Part shown: positions 49,586 to 58,058 of the stretch, one piece after another
Numbering within the stretch: position 1 is the stretch's first letter
Layout of the letters: each line of letters opens with the position of its first letter
Assembly (NCBI RefSeq): GCF_963667985.1
Contig: NZ_OY764081.1
Coordinates: forward strand, 558,001 to 622,000
Source of the DNA: an uncultured Methanocorpusculum sp.
Lineage (GTDB): Archaea > Halobacteriota > Methanomicrobia > Methanomicrobiales > Methanocorpusculaceae
Direction: 5' to 3'
DNA length: 64,000 nt
Made by a program: the position numbers and the translations under genes
Notes under the pieces: model-generated
The model's input: only the letters and a program-made list of their open reading frames with translations
Databases searched by the model: none
What the model was told of the DNA's origin: nothing

Positions 49586-50824
49586 ATGTCTGAAAAAGGC
49601 GATATGTTCTATGCCTGGACGAAGTCCGATGATATCAAAGGCGAATGCGGAGGAGCCGTCATCTCGCTCCTGAAATATGCTCTGGAAAGCAAACTCGTCG
49701 ATGTTGTCCTGACGGTACGAAAGGGATATGATATCTATGATCCTCAGCCGGTCTTCATCACAGACCCCGCCGAACTTGCTTCATGTGCAGGATCTCTGCA
49801 CTGCGGAACGTTCCTTCTCCCGAAACTGATCAAAAAGTATCTGAACGGCGCTAAGGATCTTAAAGTGGCGGTCACTGTCAAAGGATGCGACGCCAAAGCT
49901 CTCTATGAGCTTGCCAAACGTCAGCAGATCAATATGGACAATGTCCTTTCAATCGGTCTCAACTGTGGAGGATCCGTTTCCCCGACCGTTGCCCGCGAGA
50001 TGATCGCTGAGAAGTACGGTATCGATCCGGATGACGTTGTCAAAGAGGAGATCGATAAGGGACAGTTCATCGTTATGACCAAAGATGGTCAGCACAAAGG
50101 CATCAAGATCGATGAACTGGAAGAAGAAGGTCTCGGCCGTCGTGCAAACTGCCAGCGCTGCGAGACCAAGATTCCACGCCAGGCAGATCTTGCTTGTGGT
50201 AACTGGGGTGTTTTCGGCGATAAAGCAGGGAAAGCCACGTTTGTTGAAGTATGTTCGGCAAAGGGAGCCGCTGTTTTTGACGGTGCAGTCAATGCAGGTG
50301 CAATCGATATTTGCGCTCCGGACCCGAAAGGACTTGAGGTCCGCGGCAAGATCGAGACTGTCATGATCAAGATGGGTAAAAAGGCTCAGAAGAGTCAGTT
50401 TGCAACTCTTGGTGAAGGTACTGCAAGGCTTGCCAAAATTATGCGCGACTCTTCACGCTGCATAACCTGCCGTGCATGCATTGAAAACTGTCCGATCTGC
50501 TACTGTGTCGAGTGTTCAACGCTGAAACCGCATCTTGTCGATCAGACACAGACACCTCCCGACTTTATGTTCCATCTGATCAGATTCGCGCATATCGCCG
50601 ATTCCTGCGTGAACTGCGGTCAGTGCCAGGAACTCTGCCCTGCCGAGATCCCGAATGCTCTTTTCATGCATGCCCAGCAGGTCGAACTTGAGAAGATGTT
50701 TGGTCACACCCCGGGCATTGACATGAGTCTCCCGGTACTTGCGTTTGCAGAAGAGAAAGATGAACGTCAGCGTCTGCATGACACCGGATCGGATATGATC
50801 TTCGAGAATGTGTTCAAGGAGTAA
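49586..50824 (+). CDS. fdhB: F420-dependent formate dehydrogenase/hydrogenase beta subunit
   Basis: FrhB/FdhB-family flavo-iron-sulfur protein that transfers electrons to coenzyme F420 (FAD-bound). FrhB-type N-terminal domain ([18 protein letters not shown]) and middle domain with [17 protein letters not shown] are complete; two C-terminal clusters follow: [16 protein letters not shown] and [12 protein letters not shown]. Length 412 is normal. Paired with a shortened FdhA-like gene, so its partner may be that protein, another FdhA, or heterodisulfide reductase components. Confidence 0.9.
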   Translation: MSEKGDMFYAWTKSDDIKGECGGAVISLLKYALESKLVDVVLTVRKGYDIYDPQPVFITDPAELASCAGSLHCGTFLLPKLIKKYLNGAKDLKVAVTVKGCDAKALYELAKRQQINMDNVLSIGLNCGGSVSPTVAREMIAEKYGIDPDDVVKEEIDKGQFIVMTKDGQHKGIKIDELEEEGLGRRANCQRCETKIPRQADLACGNWGVFGDKAGKATFVEVCSAKGAAVFDGAVNAGAIDICAPDPKGLEVRGKIETVMIKMGKKAQKSQFATLGEGTARLAKIMRDSSRCITCRACIENCPICYCVECSTLKPHLVDQTQTPPDFMFHLIRFAHIADSCVNCGQCQELCPAEIPNALFMHAQQVELEKMFGHTPGIDMSLPVLAFAEEKDERQRLHDTGSDMIFENVFKE

Positions 50825-51041
50825 GAATAAGAAAAACCTGCATTCTTTACACAGAACTGAGATGCACACCAGCTTTCATTCAGTCCAACCCTCGCATACT
50901 AATCCACTCCCCATACTTTTTTGAACTGCTTTGATATCCGGTTAATAACGAAGAATTAGATATCTTCTCTGTCTCCTTTATGTAGCGTGAGTGATAATAC
51001 CTCAGAACAATCAACTTCATTCAAGAATAGTTAGTCAGCCC

Positions 51042-51980
51042 ATGGGATCTACAGATATCTTTACACACCGAACCGTCAGTGAGACCCGGCTCGCTCCTTT
51101 TCTTATCATACTTGCCGCCGTCTGCTGGGGGACGATCGGAATCTTTACGAGGGAACTTCAGGCAGCAGGATTCACATCAGTCCAGATAACCGCAGCACGC
51201 TGCGCAGTGACCGCCCTCTGCCTTGTCATGGGTTTGCTGATTACCGACCGGGACAAACTAAAAATTGTTCCAAAGGATATCTGGATGTTTATTGGAACCG
51301 GGCTTATGAGCATCGTGTTTTTCAATATCTGCTACTTTACGTCGATCCAGTATTTGACTCTTTCAATGGCCTCGGTACTGCTGTACACGGCACCATTTTT
51401 TGTGATGCTGATGTCTCTGTTTTTATTCCATGAAAAAATGACAATACAGAAAGGCATTGCCCTGATCCTGGCATTCAGCGGGTGTGTGCTCACTGCGGGA
51501 ATCGTCGGCGGCCAAGTCAACAGTATCACGGAGATCGGCATTCTGATCGGACTTGGATCCGGATTTGGATATGCCTTATACACGATCTTTGGAAGGGTGG
51601 CTTTGAAAAAATACCATCCGATTACCATTACCACCTATACATTTCTGGTTGCCACTATCGGCATACTTCCATTCTGCGATGTTGGAAATATGGTTCAGCT
51701 TTCTATGGCAAATACGGGAATTCTACCGTATATTCTGATCCTCAGCATAGTATGTACGGTCCTTCCCTATTTCCTGTACACCAAAGGTTTGAAGCATGTG
51801 GAGGGTGGCAAAGCATCGGTGATGGCTTTTGTTGAGCCGATGGTTGCAACGCTTATTGGAATCTTCCTTTTCCATGAACAGATGACGCTTTTGAATATGA
51901 CCGGCGTTGTTCTGATTTTTGCAGCGATCGTTCTTTTGAACAGTCGGAGCCGGTCATCAGGTACCCCTGATACCCCTTGA
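51042..51980 (+). CDS. EamA/DMT-family transporter
   Basis: Drug/metabolite transporter with two EamA repeats, about ten helices: LIILAAVCWGTIGIFTREL opens repeat 1 and LIGLGSGFGYALYTIFGRVAL opens repeat 2, each ending with a FLFHEKMT / FLFHEQMT motif. 312 residues from the ATG at 51042; a GTG at 50991 would add 17. Substrate unknown. The gap 51981-52260 after it is AT-rich and shows no gene. Confidence 0.85.
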   Translation: MGSTDIFTHRTVSETRLAPFLIILAAVCWGTIGIFTRELQAAGFTSVQITAARCAVTALCLVMGLLITDRDKLKIVPKDIWMFIGTGLMSIVFFNICYFTSIQYLTLSMASVLLYTAPFFVMLMSLFLFHEKMTIQKGIALILAFSGCVLTAGIVGGQVNSITEIGILIGLGSGFGYALYTIFGRVALKKYHPITITTYTFLVATIGILPFCDVGNMVQLSMANTGILPYILILSIVCTVLPYFLYTKGLKHVEGGKASVMAFVEPMVATLIGIFLFHEQMTLLNMTGVVLIFAAIVLLNSRSRSSGTPDTP

Positions 51981-52275
51981 TTTTCATGTGAGTCTGCATG
52001 GATGATTGCTGCGCGCACAACTCCTTTTTAGCAAAAAATTGTGTGATCAAATTTGCCATTTTTTCTCATAAAATTCCAAGCCCAATATGGATTTTATATC
52101 AAAATCCCTCGGCAAAATGATGATAAATATTGATTTCATGGATGTGTGCGGCTTGAATCTAGAATTGAAAGGCAGAGTGGCGAAAAAATTGAAATTCGCC
52201 TTTAAAATGAGCTTTTTTCAAAATAGGTCATTTTAACAAAGATTAGCGCCAAATACTAAGTTGGAGGGTTTCGTT

Positions 52276-53514
52276 ATAGTTGAAATAGTTTGCAGCGGAG
52301 ATCCGCCCAAATCAGAGCCGATCATTCGTGTACATGGCCTGACCAAAGTTTTTGGTCATGACCCGGAAAAAGCTCTGGAACTCCATCGTTTGGGCCGCTC
52401 AAAGAAGGAAGTCCACGAAGAGACCAATGCGACGATCGCTCTGTACAATGTCTCTTTCGAGGTTATGCGTGGAGAGACCTTTGTTCTTATGGGTCTTTCC
52501 GGCAGTGGAAAATCAACTCTTCTTCGTTGTATTAATCGTCTTATTGATCCGACAAAAGGAGAGATTGAGATCGACGGAGAGGACATCATCGGCATGGATC
52601 ATGAAGAACTGCGACAGATCCGTCGACGTAAACTTGGCATGATCTTCCAGAATTTTGCCCTTCTTCCACAGAGGAATATTCTGGAAAACGTAACATTCGG
52701 TCTTGAGATCATGGGCGTTTCCAAGGCTGAACGCAATCAGCGGGCCGAAAAAGTCCTTGAGATGGTCGGCCTTGGCGGCTACGGAAACAGCATGCCATCA
52801 GAACTCTCGGGAGGAATGAAGCAGCGTGTGGGTCTTGCACGGGCGCTTACCAGCGACCCGGACATTCTTTTGATGGACGAAGCATTCAGCGCCCTTGATC
52901 CGCTGATTCGCCGTGATATGCAGGATGAACTTCTGGAACTTCAGGAGAGACTCGGCAAAACGATCATTTTCGTGACCCATGACCTTGATGAAGCACTGAA
53001 GCTCGGCACAAGAATCGCTCTGATGAAAGACGGGGCGATCGTGCAGATCGGTACGCCGGAAGAAATTCTGACAAATCCGGAGAATGCCTATGTCGAGAAG
53101 TTCGTCGCTGATGTCGATTTGACCCGTGTTCTCTCGGCAAAGGATGTTATGCGCCGTCCCGAACCGGTTGCCCAGTGCACGGCGGGCCCCCGGGTAGCTT
53201 TGCATCTGATGGAAGAACATGATATCCCGATGATCTTCGTTATCACCCGCCATAGAAATCTCCGAGGTCTGGTAACTTTGGATGATACGATTGGTGCCGT
53301 GAAAACGGGAAAGACCATGTCAGATATTCTCAAAACCGAAATTCCGATTGTCGCACCCGATGCCTCGCTTTCCGACATTCTCACTCTGATCGTCGACAGC
53401 CAGTACCCTATGGCCGTTGTAGATGAAACCGGCAGACTGCACGGCGTAATTTCGCGTGCATCCATTCTGGCTGCACTTGCCCGTAAAGGAGGCGATTCAA
53501 ATGGAACTGCCTAA
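52276..53514 (+). CDS. proV: Glycine betaine/proline ABC transporter ATPase with CBS pair
   Basis: OpuA/ProV-type ATPase: Walker A MGLSGSGKST near residue 73, signature LSGGMKQRVGLARAL near 180, Walker B LLMDEAFSALDP near 203, then two CBS domains (about 290-405) that sense ionic strength. The only canonical start is TTG 52261, but GGAGGG lies just after it at 52263-52268; the in-frame codon at the right spacing is ATA 52276. I annotate that as an unusual start. proW overlaps its 3' end by 14 bases. Confidence 0.85.
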   Translation: MVEIVCSGDPPKSEPIIRVHGLTKVFGHDPEKALELHRLGRSKKEVHEETNATIALYNVSFEVMRGETFVLMGLSGSGKSTLLRCINRLIDPTKGEIEIDGEDIIGMDHEELRQIRRRKLGMIFQNFALLPQRNILENVTFGLEIMGVSKAERNQRAEKVLEMVGLGGYGNSMPSELSGGMKQRVGLARALTSDPDILLMDEAFSALDPLIRRDMQDELLELQERLGKTIIFVTHDLDEALKLGTRIALMKDGAIVQIGTPEEILTNPENAYVEKFVADVDLTRVLSAKDVMRRPEPVAQCTAGPRVALHLMEEHDIPMIFVITRHRNLRGLVTLDDTIGAVKTGKTMSDILKTEIPIVAPDASLSDILTLIVDSQYPMAVVDETGRLHGVISRASILAALARKGGDSNGTA

Positions 53515-54343
53515 GATCCCGATCGGCGATGTCGTAGAAGTGATTGTTGACTGGATCGACACATACTTCTCACGGCTGCTTGATGCGATCAGCGATGGTC
53601 TGCGTGTTCTTGTGAACGGACTCGAGGATATTCTCCTCGCCGTGCCTGCCCCGGTGCTGATCGCTCTAACTGGTGTTATTGTCTGGTTCGTTACGCGTCA
53701 CGACATCAAAATGACAGTCCTTACGATGCTCGGCCTTGTCCTCATATGGAATCTCGGCCTCTGGGATCTATCAATGCTCACCGTGGTCCTCGTTCTCATT
53801 GCAACGGTGATCGCGCTGGCGCTTTCGATTCCCATCGGCATCGCGGCTGCGAGGAGCGATACTCTCAATGCAGCTCTTCGTCCGATTCTCGATTTCATGC
53901 AGACGATGCCGTCATTCGTGTACCTTATTCCTGCCGTGATCTTCTTTGGTCTCGGCAGTGTTCCAGGTATCATTGCAACCGTGATTTTTGCGATGCCGCC
54001 GGCATTGCGTCTTACGACGCTTGGTATCCGGCAGGTCCCGGTCGAGCTGATCGAGGTGGCAGATGCATTCGGCGCAACTCCCAGACAGAAACTGTTCAAG
54101 GTTCAGCTTCCGGTTGCTCTCCCAACAATCATGGCCGGAGTAAATCAGTGCATAATGCTTGCTCTTTCGATGACCGTCATCGCATCCATGATCGGAGCTG
54201 GCGGACTCGGTTATCAGGTTCTTGTGGGCATCCAAAGGGTCGATATCGGTATGGGATTCGAGGCAGGACTTGCTATCGTTATCCTGGCAATTATCTTTGA
54301 CAGGATCACGCAGAACCTTGTCCCAAAATACGGGAAAAAGTGA
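53501..54343 (+). CDS. proW: Glycine betaine/proline ABC transporter permease
   Basis: ProW-like permease: an N-terminal amphipathic region, six or so helices, and the EAA loop EVADAFGATPRQKLFKVQLP. Length 280 from the ATG at 53501, which has AAGGAGG about seven bases upstream inside proV and overlaps its end by 14 bases. Membrane partner of ProV; takes up compatible solutes in osmotic stress. Confidence 0.92.
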   Translation: MELPKIPIGDVVEVIVDWIDTYFSRLLDAISDGLRVLVNGLEDILLAVPAPVLIALTGVIVWFVTRHDIKMTVLTMLGLVLIWNLGLWDLSMLTVVLVLIATVIALALSIPIGIAAARSDTLNAALRPILDFMQTMPSFVYLIPAVIFFGLGSVPGIIATVIFAMPPALRLTTLGIRQVPVELIEVADAFGATPRQKLFKVQLPVALPTIMAGVNQCIMLALSMTVIASMIGAGGLGYQVLVGIQRVDIGMGFEAGLAIVILAIIFDRITQNLVPKYGKK

Positions 54344-54453
54344 GAAATAACGCCACTATTCCTTTCGCAAAACGAAACTCCAAAAAACTATGATGAAGGG
54401 TCACAATGCTGTGTCCACAGCCTTCTCCCTTCATTTTGTCCATGTATTGCCGA

Positions 54454-54499
54454 ACCCCGTTTTCGGGGTAAATATCCCGTCTTGTTTTGACGAGGCGGG
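54454..54499 (+). other. Two tandem hairpins between proW and proX
   Basis: Hairpin 1: ACCCCG-TTTT-CGGGGT at 54454-54469. Hairpin 2: CCCGTCTTG-TTTTGA-CGAGGCGGG at 54476-54499 (nine pairs, three G-U). No T-run follows. Placed just before proX, they probably protect or process the mRNA so that the binding protein is made in excess. Confidence 0.55.
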
Positions 54500-54506
54500 T
54501 AAATCT

Positions 54507-55403
54507 ATGGTGAAAATCATGATTCAAAAGAAAAAAACATTAACTCTTATCGTAATTACCGGGCTCCTCTTAATGCTCGTTCTGTTCACTGCAGGATGCA
54601 CATCCCAGACAGCAGAACCTGCTAAAGAGATCAGCATCGGATATGTCACATGGAACTGTGCTATCTCCAGCACGAATGTGATGAAACAGGTGTTCGAACA
54701 GGCAGGATATGACGTCACGCTGGTCGCGGTCGATGCAGGTCCGCTGTATCATGCACTTGCCGACGGCGATGTCGATTTCACGACCACTGCATGGCTGCCT
54801 TATACGCATGAAGGTTACTGGGAAACCTATGGTGACAAGATCGCTTACGTCAATGAAAACATTCCGGGCGCTGCACGCATCGGCCTTGTCGTCCCGTCAT
54901 ACGTGACGATCGATTCGATCGTCGAGCTGAACAGCGTTGCCGATAAGTTCGGGAACCAGATCATTGGTATCGAACCAGGAGCAGGTATTACATCCCGAAC
55001 AGAACAGGCAATCGATGAGTATGGTCTCGATTATACTCTGGTCACCAGCAGCAGTGCAGGTATGGCAGCTGAACTCGGCTCAGCAATCAGCAACAATGAG
55101 TGGATCGTTGTAACCGGATGGTCGCCGCACTGGAAATTCAGCCGGTATGATCTCAAGTTCCTTGAGGATCCGAAAGGAGTCTACGGCGGAGCTGAGGACA
55201 TCGTAACGCTTGCACGTCTTGGTCTTGAAACCGATGACCCTGAAGCATATGGTATTCTGACAAGATTCCAGTGGACCACTGAAGATATCACATCAGTCAT
55301 GAATGCTATCGCAGGCGGCATGTCCGAGACGGATGCAGCAAAGGCATGGGTCAAAGCACATCCTGATACCGTCGCATACTGGATCAACGGTACTACTACC
55401 TGA
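54507..55403 (+). CDS. proX: Glycine betaine-binding lipoprotein
   Basis: Substrate-binding protein of the OpuAC/ProX family. Lipoprotein signal KKKTLTLIVITGLLLMLVLF with lipobox TAGC, then an OpuAC domain with IGYVTWNCAISSTNVMKQV and the aromatic box segments DFTTTAWLPYTHEGYW and GWSPHWKFSRYDL that bind quaternary amines. ATG 54507 or 54519 may be the start; the frame to 54390 runs through the hairpins. About 298 residues. Confidence 0.9.
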   Translation: MVKIMIQKKKTLTLIVITGLLLMLVLFTAGCTSQTAEPAKEISIGYVTWNCAISSTNVMKQVFEQAGYDVTLVAVDAGPLYHALADGDVDFTTTAWLPYTHEGYWETYGDKIAYVNENIPGAARIGLVVPSYVTIDSIVELNSVADKFGNQIIGIEPGAGITSRTEQAIDEYGLDYTLVTSSSAGMAAELGSAISNNEWIVVTGWSPHWKFSRYDLKFLEDPKGVYGGAEDIVTLARLGLETDDPEAYGILTRFQWTTEDITSVMNAIAGGMSETDAAKAWVKAHPDTVAYWINGTTT

Positions 55404-55781
55404 CCCTCTCTTTTTTCTGACGCAAAATTATTTCTGAAAAATACTGCATACGCCGTATGGTGTATCCTGAATTTGACAGTTGGCAAATATACTTTTTCCA
55501 TATCTCATCCTTTTTTTCTGATCATGGGGTGTGGGAGGGGGAAAGGTGAGGGGAGCGAAATTGACGCAAGCCTTAGACATATGATATATCCACCGCGTCG
55601 GGCTCCGCGCCGAAGTCACCCTCCCGCACCCCCATAATTTGAAAGATATATGGAATATTGGGAATTTATTCTGAAAAGTAAGTGACTCACGAGAGCGGTT
55701 ATCAAGGCTCTTGAAAAATGCTCAGGGACATTCATTATGTGGTATTTCCACTAACTGTCAACTTCAGGGTGTATATTCATT
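55404..55781. other. Convergent intergenic region after proX
   Basis: About 380 bases with no supported gene between convergent proX and the symporter. It contains an AT-rich stretch and a few short frames with no signature. Confidence 0.4.
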
Positions 55782-55815
55782 AAAAAAAGTTTTTCAGATC
55801 AGTTTTATCTGATCT
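55782..55815 (-). terminator. Intrinsic terminator of the symporter gene
   Basis: On the minus strand AGATCAG-ATAAAA-CTGATCT folds (plus positions 55797-55815), overlapping the stop codon, and is followed by GAAAAAC and T7 (A7 at 55782-55788 on the plus strand). Confidence 0.6.
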
Positions 55816-57377
55816 TCATGTGTTATTCTCATTTTGTCCAAGGGGATGAGGACAAGAAGCACCGTGACCGAAAGCACAACTCCGACGACCAGCGGGTCGA
55901 GATAGCACCAGGGCGATCCTACCAGAGAGTTGACGCCAAACAATGCATTGCAAATTCCAAGCATCTTCGACTCGGCCGTATGGCAGAAGACTGCCCAAAG
56001 AAGCCAGCCTCCGGCACCAAACGCCATACTCCATTTCGCAGCGAGATAGGATGGATTCTTTGAGGTAATCCCATGAACAAATGCCGGGAGAAGGGCGGCC
56101 GTACATAATCCCATGAACATGGCAGTAGCACGTGCAATAATACTTCCCGGCATCATTACTGCGAGGATTATACTGACGATCATCATAATCACGATGCCGA
56201 TCTGATTTGCTCTTATGGAGTAACGAACACCTCTCATTCTGGCAAAGATATCCCCGCCGAGTGTGGTTCCCATAGTATGCAGAAGAGATGAAAGTGTCGA
56301 CATGGCCGCAGAAAGCAGTGTCAGCATAAAGATAATGACGAACAGTTCGGGCATTGCCGAGTTGATGTAGAGCGGAATGATCAGATCTGCATTGCCGTCG
56401 GCAGCGTCGATCGCCAGCATCCCAAGCTTATCCATGAAATATACATTCGTCAGCGGGCCAACAGTAAATGCCACGCCAGTCATCAACACGATGAAAAGAG
56501 CACCTATTGGGATTGCCCGGTTCAGTGATTTTCCGTCTTTTGCCGTCATGAACCTGACTGCAAGCTGCGGCTGGGCAAGAACACCTACTCCGACCCCGAG
56601 AACGAGTGTCGTAATGACCGTCATCCAAATTGGAGAGCCGAATTCAGGCATTGAAGTCCACCCGGTCATTCCCATAGATGAGAGTGTACTTGGAACAAGA
56701 CCGCTCATTGACTCAAGCGCATTGTTCGCTGCCACTATACCTCCAAGATATACGTAGGTCAGAACCATCAGGACACCCATCCCAACCAGCATAATAGCTC
56801 CCTGTACCGCATCGGTGTACATGACGGCCATCAGACCGCCGATGACCACATACAACGCGACAACACCGGCAAATCCAAGCAAGGCCGTGAGATACGGGAT
56901 GCCGAGCGTCGTTTCAATAAATCGGGCCCCGCCTATCAGCACGGCTGCTGTATAAAGGGGCATTGCTGCAACGAAAATCGCGCCGGTGGCATAGATGATC
57001 TTCTTCGATCCGTACATCTTGCCGAGGAGTTCGGGATAGGTCAGGGCGCCAAGATCTTTGCCGATCCTTCGGATCCTTTTTCCCATAAAGATGAACGCGA
57101 TGACCACCCCAACGATGATACACAACACGGTCAGCCACATCAGACTCATACCGTATTGAGCCGACGTCCCGCCAAACCCGATGATGGCGGATGTACTGAT
57201 GAATGTGGCTCCGTAGGATAGGGCAATTATAGCCGGATGCGTATTCCGTCCGGCAATCATGTAGTCTTCTACCTTTTTTGTTCGTCTATATCCGTAATAT
57301 CCGATACCTATAATCATCACAAGGTAGAACGCGACGATGCCGATTGTCAGCTCAGTGCTTACCGTCATCATCATCAC
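55794..57377 (-). CDS. Sodium:solute symporter (SSS family)
   Basis: A 527-residue, 13-helix symporter of the proline/pantothenate type: MIAGRNTHPAIIALSYGATFISTSAIIGFGG near residue 40 contains the Na+-site Ser/Thr, and ALYVVIGGLMAVMYTDAVQG near 175 is a family hallmark. Four ATG codons in a row open the frame. It overlaps by 26 bases the end of a 42-residue accessory membrane protein that precedes it. Likely takes up a solute such as proline or a carboxylate; substrate unknown. Confidence 0.92.
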   Translation of the reverse strand: MMMMTVSTELTIGIVAFYLVMIIGIGYYGYRRTKKVEDYMIAGRNTHPAIIALSYGATFISTSAIIGFGGTSAQYGMSLMWLTVLCIIVGVVIAFIFMGKRIRRIGKDLGALTYPELLGKMYGSKKIIYATGAIFVAAMPLYTAAVLIGGARFIETTLGIPYLTALLGFAGVVALYVVIGGLMAVMYTDAVQGAIMLVGMGVLMVLTYVYLGGIVAANNALESMSGLVPSTLSSMGMTGWTSMPEFGSPIWMTVITTLVLGVGVGVLAQPQLAVRFMTAKDGKSLNRAIPIGALFIVLMTGVAFTVGPLTNVYFMDKLGMLAIDAADGNADLIIPLYINSAMPELFVIIFMLTLLSAAMSTLSSLLHTMGTTLGGDIFARMRGVRYSIRANQIGIVIMMIVSIILAVMMPGSIIARATAMFMGLCTAALLPAFVHGITSKNPSYLAAKWSMAFGAGGWLLWAVFCHTAESKMLGICNALFGVNSLVGSPWCYLDPLVVGVVLSVTVLLVLIPLDKMRITHEDQIKLI

Positions 57378-57480
57378 TGTCCTTGTTCCAATTCATATAT
57401 CCGTAAATTCCGCAGAATAGCAGTGCTATCAAGCAGATGAGGTATGTCATCCATACCCACAGGTCACTGATGCCTAACAT
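57352..57480 (-). CDS. Symporter small accessory protein
   Basis: A 42-residue single-helix protein: MLGISDLWVWMTYLICLIAL start, GIYGYMNWNK after the helix and an acidic DDDD tail. Such tiny proteins occur directly upstream of SSS symporters and are thought to be a subunit. GGTGAA lies five bases before the ATG at 57480; its end overlaps the symporter start by 26 bases, so they are coupled. Confidence 0.8.
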   Translation of the reverse strand: MLGISDLWVWMTYLICLIALLFCGIYGYMNWNKDSDDDDGKH

Positions 57481-57548
57481 AGAAATTCACCTAGATTTGG
57501 GTGATTCGGGCGTTTTCGACACCATACGGTCGCTGTATTGGATCAAGC

Positions 57549-57585
57549 GGAGAACCACCATACGCGAGCGTAACGGTGGTTCTCC
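57549..57585 (-). promoter_or_regulatory. Very stable hairpin upstream of the symporter pair
   Basis: GGAGAACCACC (57549-57559) pairs exactly with GGTGGTTCTCC (57575-57585), and inside TACG pairs with CGTA around a CGAG loop, so about 15 pairs in all. It is about 70 bases before the small accessory gene. A second, imperfect pairing (ACGTAGA near 57616 with TCTACGT near 57650) lies just upstream. A leader attenuator or dimer operator is possible; the mechanism is unknown. The divergent 57481-57827 gap has no gene that I can see. Confidence 0.55.
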
Positions 57586-57827
57586 TATCTAAAGAAGAAA
57601 AAGAAAACGTGAAACGTAGATAGAATGCCGCATGAATTACTCGTGCGTTCTACGTCCATGAGAATCGTCTCATAGTTTGAGTTTTACCTATAAATAATCA
57701 GCACATTCCAGAGTTTATGCCGCATCAATCCAATTTTCGGTTTCCTGCAGGAAACTACCTGTTTTGCAACTCACTTTTTGCTTAATATCTCCTGAAATCC
57801 AATTTGAAGATACATTTGGAGACTGTT

Positions 57828-58046
57828 ATGAAAAAGAGTTTCAGACTGGAAAATCTTGACTGCGCACACTGCGCCGCGGTTATGGAAAACGGAATACGAA
57901 AAATCGATGGCGTGCATGATGCAAGTATCAGTTTCATGACCAGGCGGCTCGTTCTCGATGCTGATGATGGGCGGTTTTTCGATATCCTCAAAGAAGCTAA
58001 GGTCATCTGCAAACGGGTCGAACCGGACTGCATCATTCTGGAGTAA
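57828..58046 (+). CDS. HMA-domain metallochaperone-like protein
   Basis: A 72-residue single heavy-metal-associated domain with the metal motif LDCAHCAAVMENGIRKIDGV near residue 10. It lies 12 bases before the P-type ATPase, which lacks its own HMA domain, so the two probably work together as split modules. The ATG at 57828 follows GGAG by six bases; the frame could extend to 57804. Confidence 0.85.
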   Translation: MKKSFRLENLDCAHCAAVMENGIRKIDGVHDASISFMTRRLVLDADDGRFFDILKEAKVICKRVEPDCIILE

Positions 58047-58058
58047 CGAATCAGCCCT

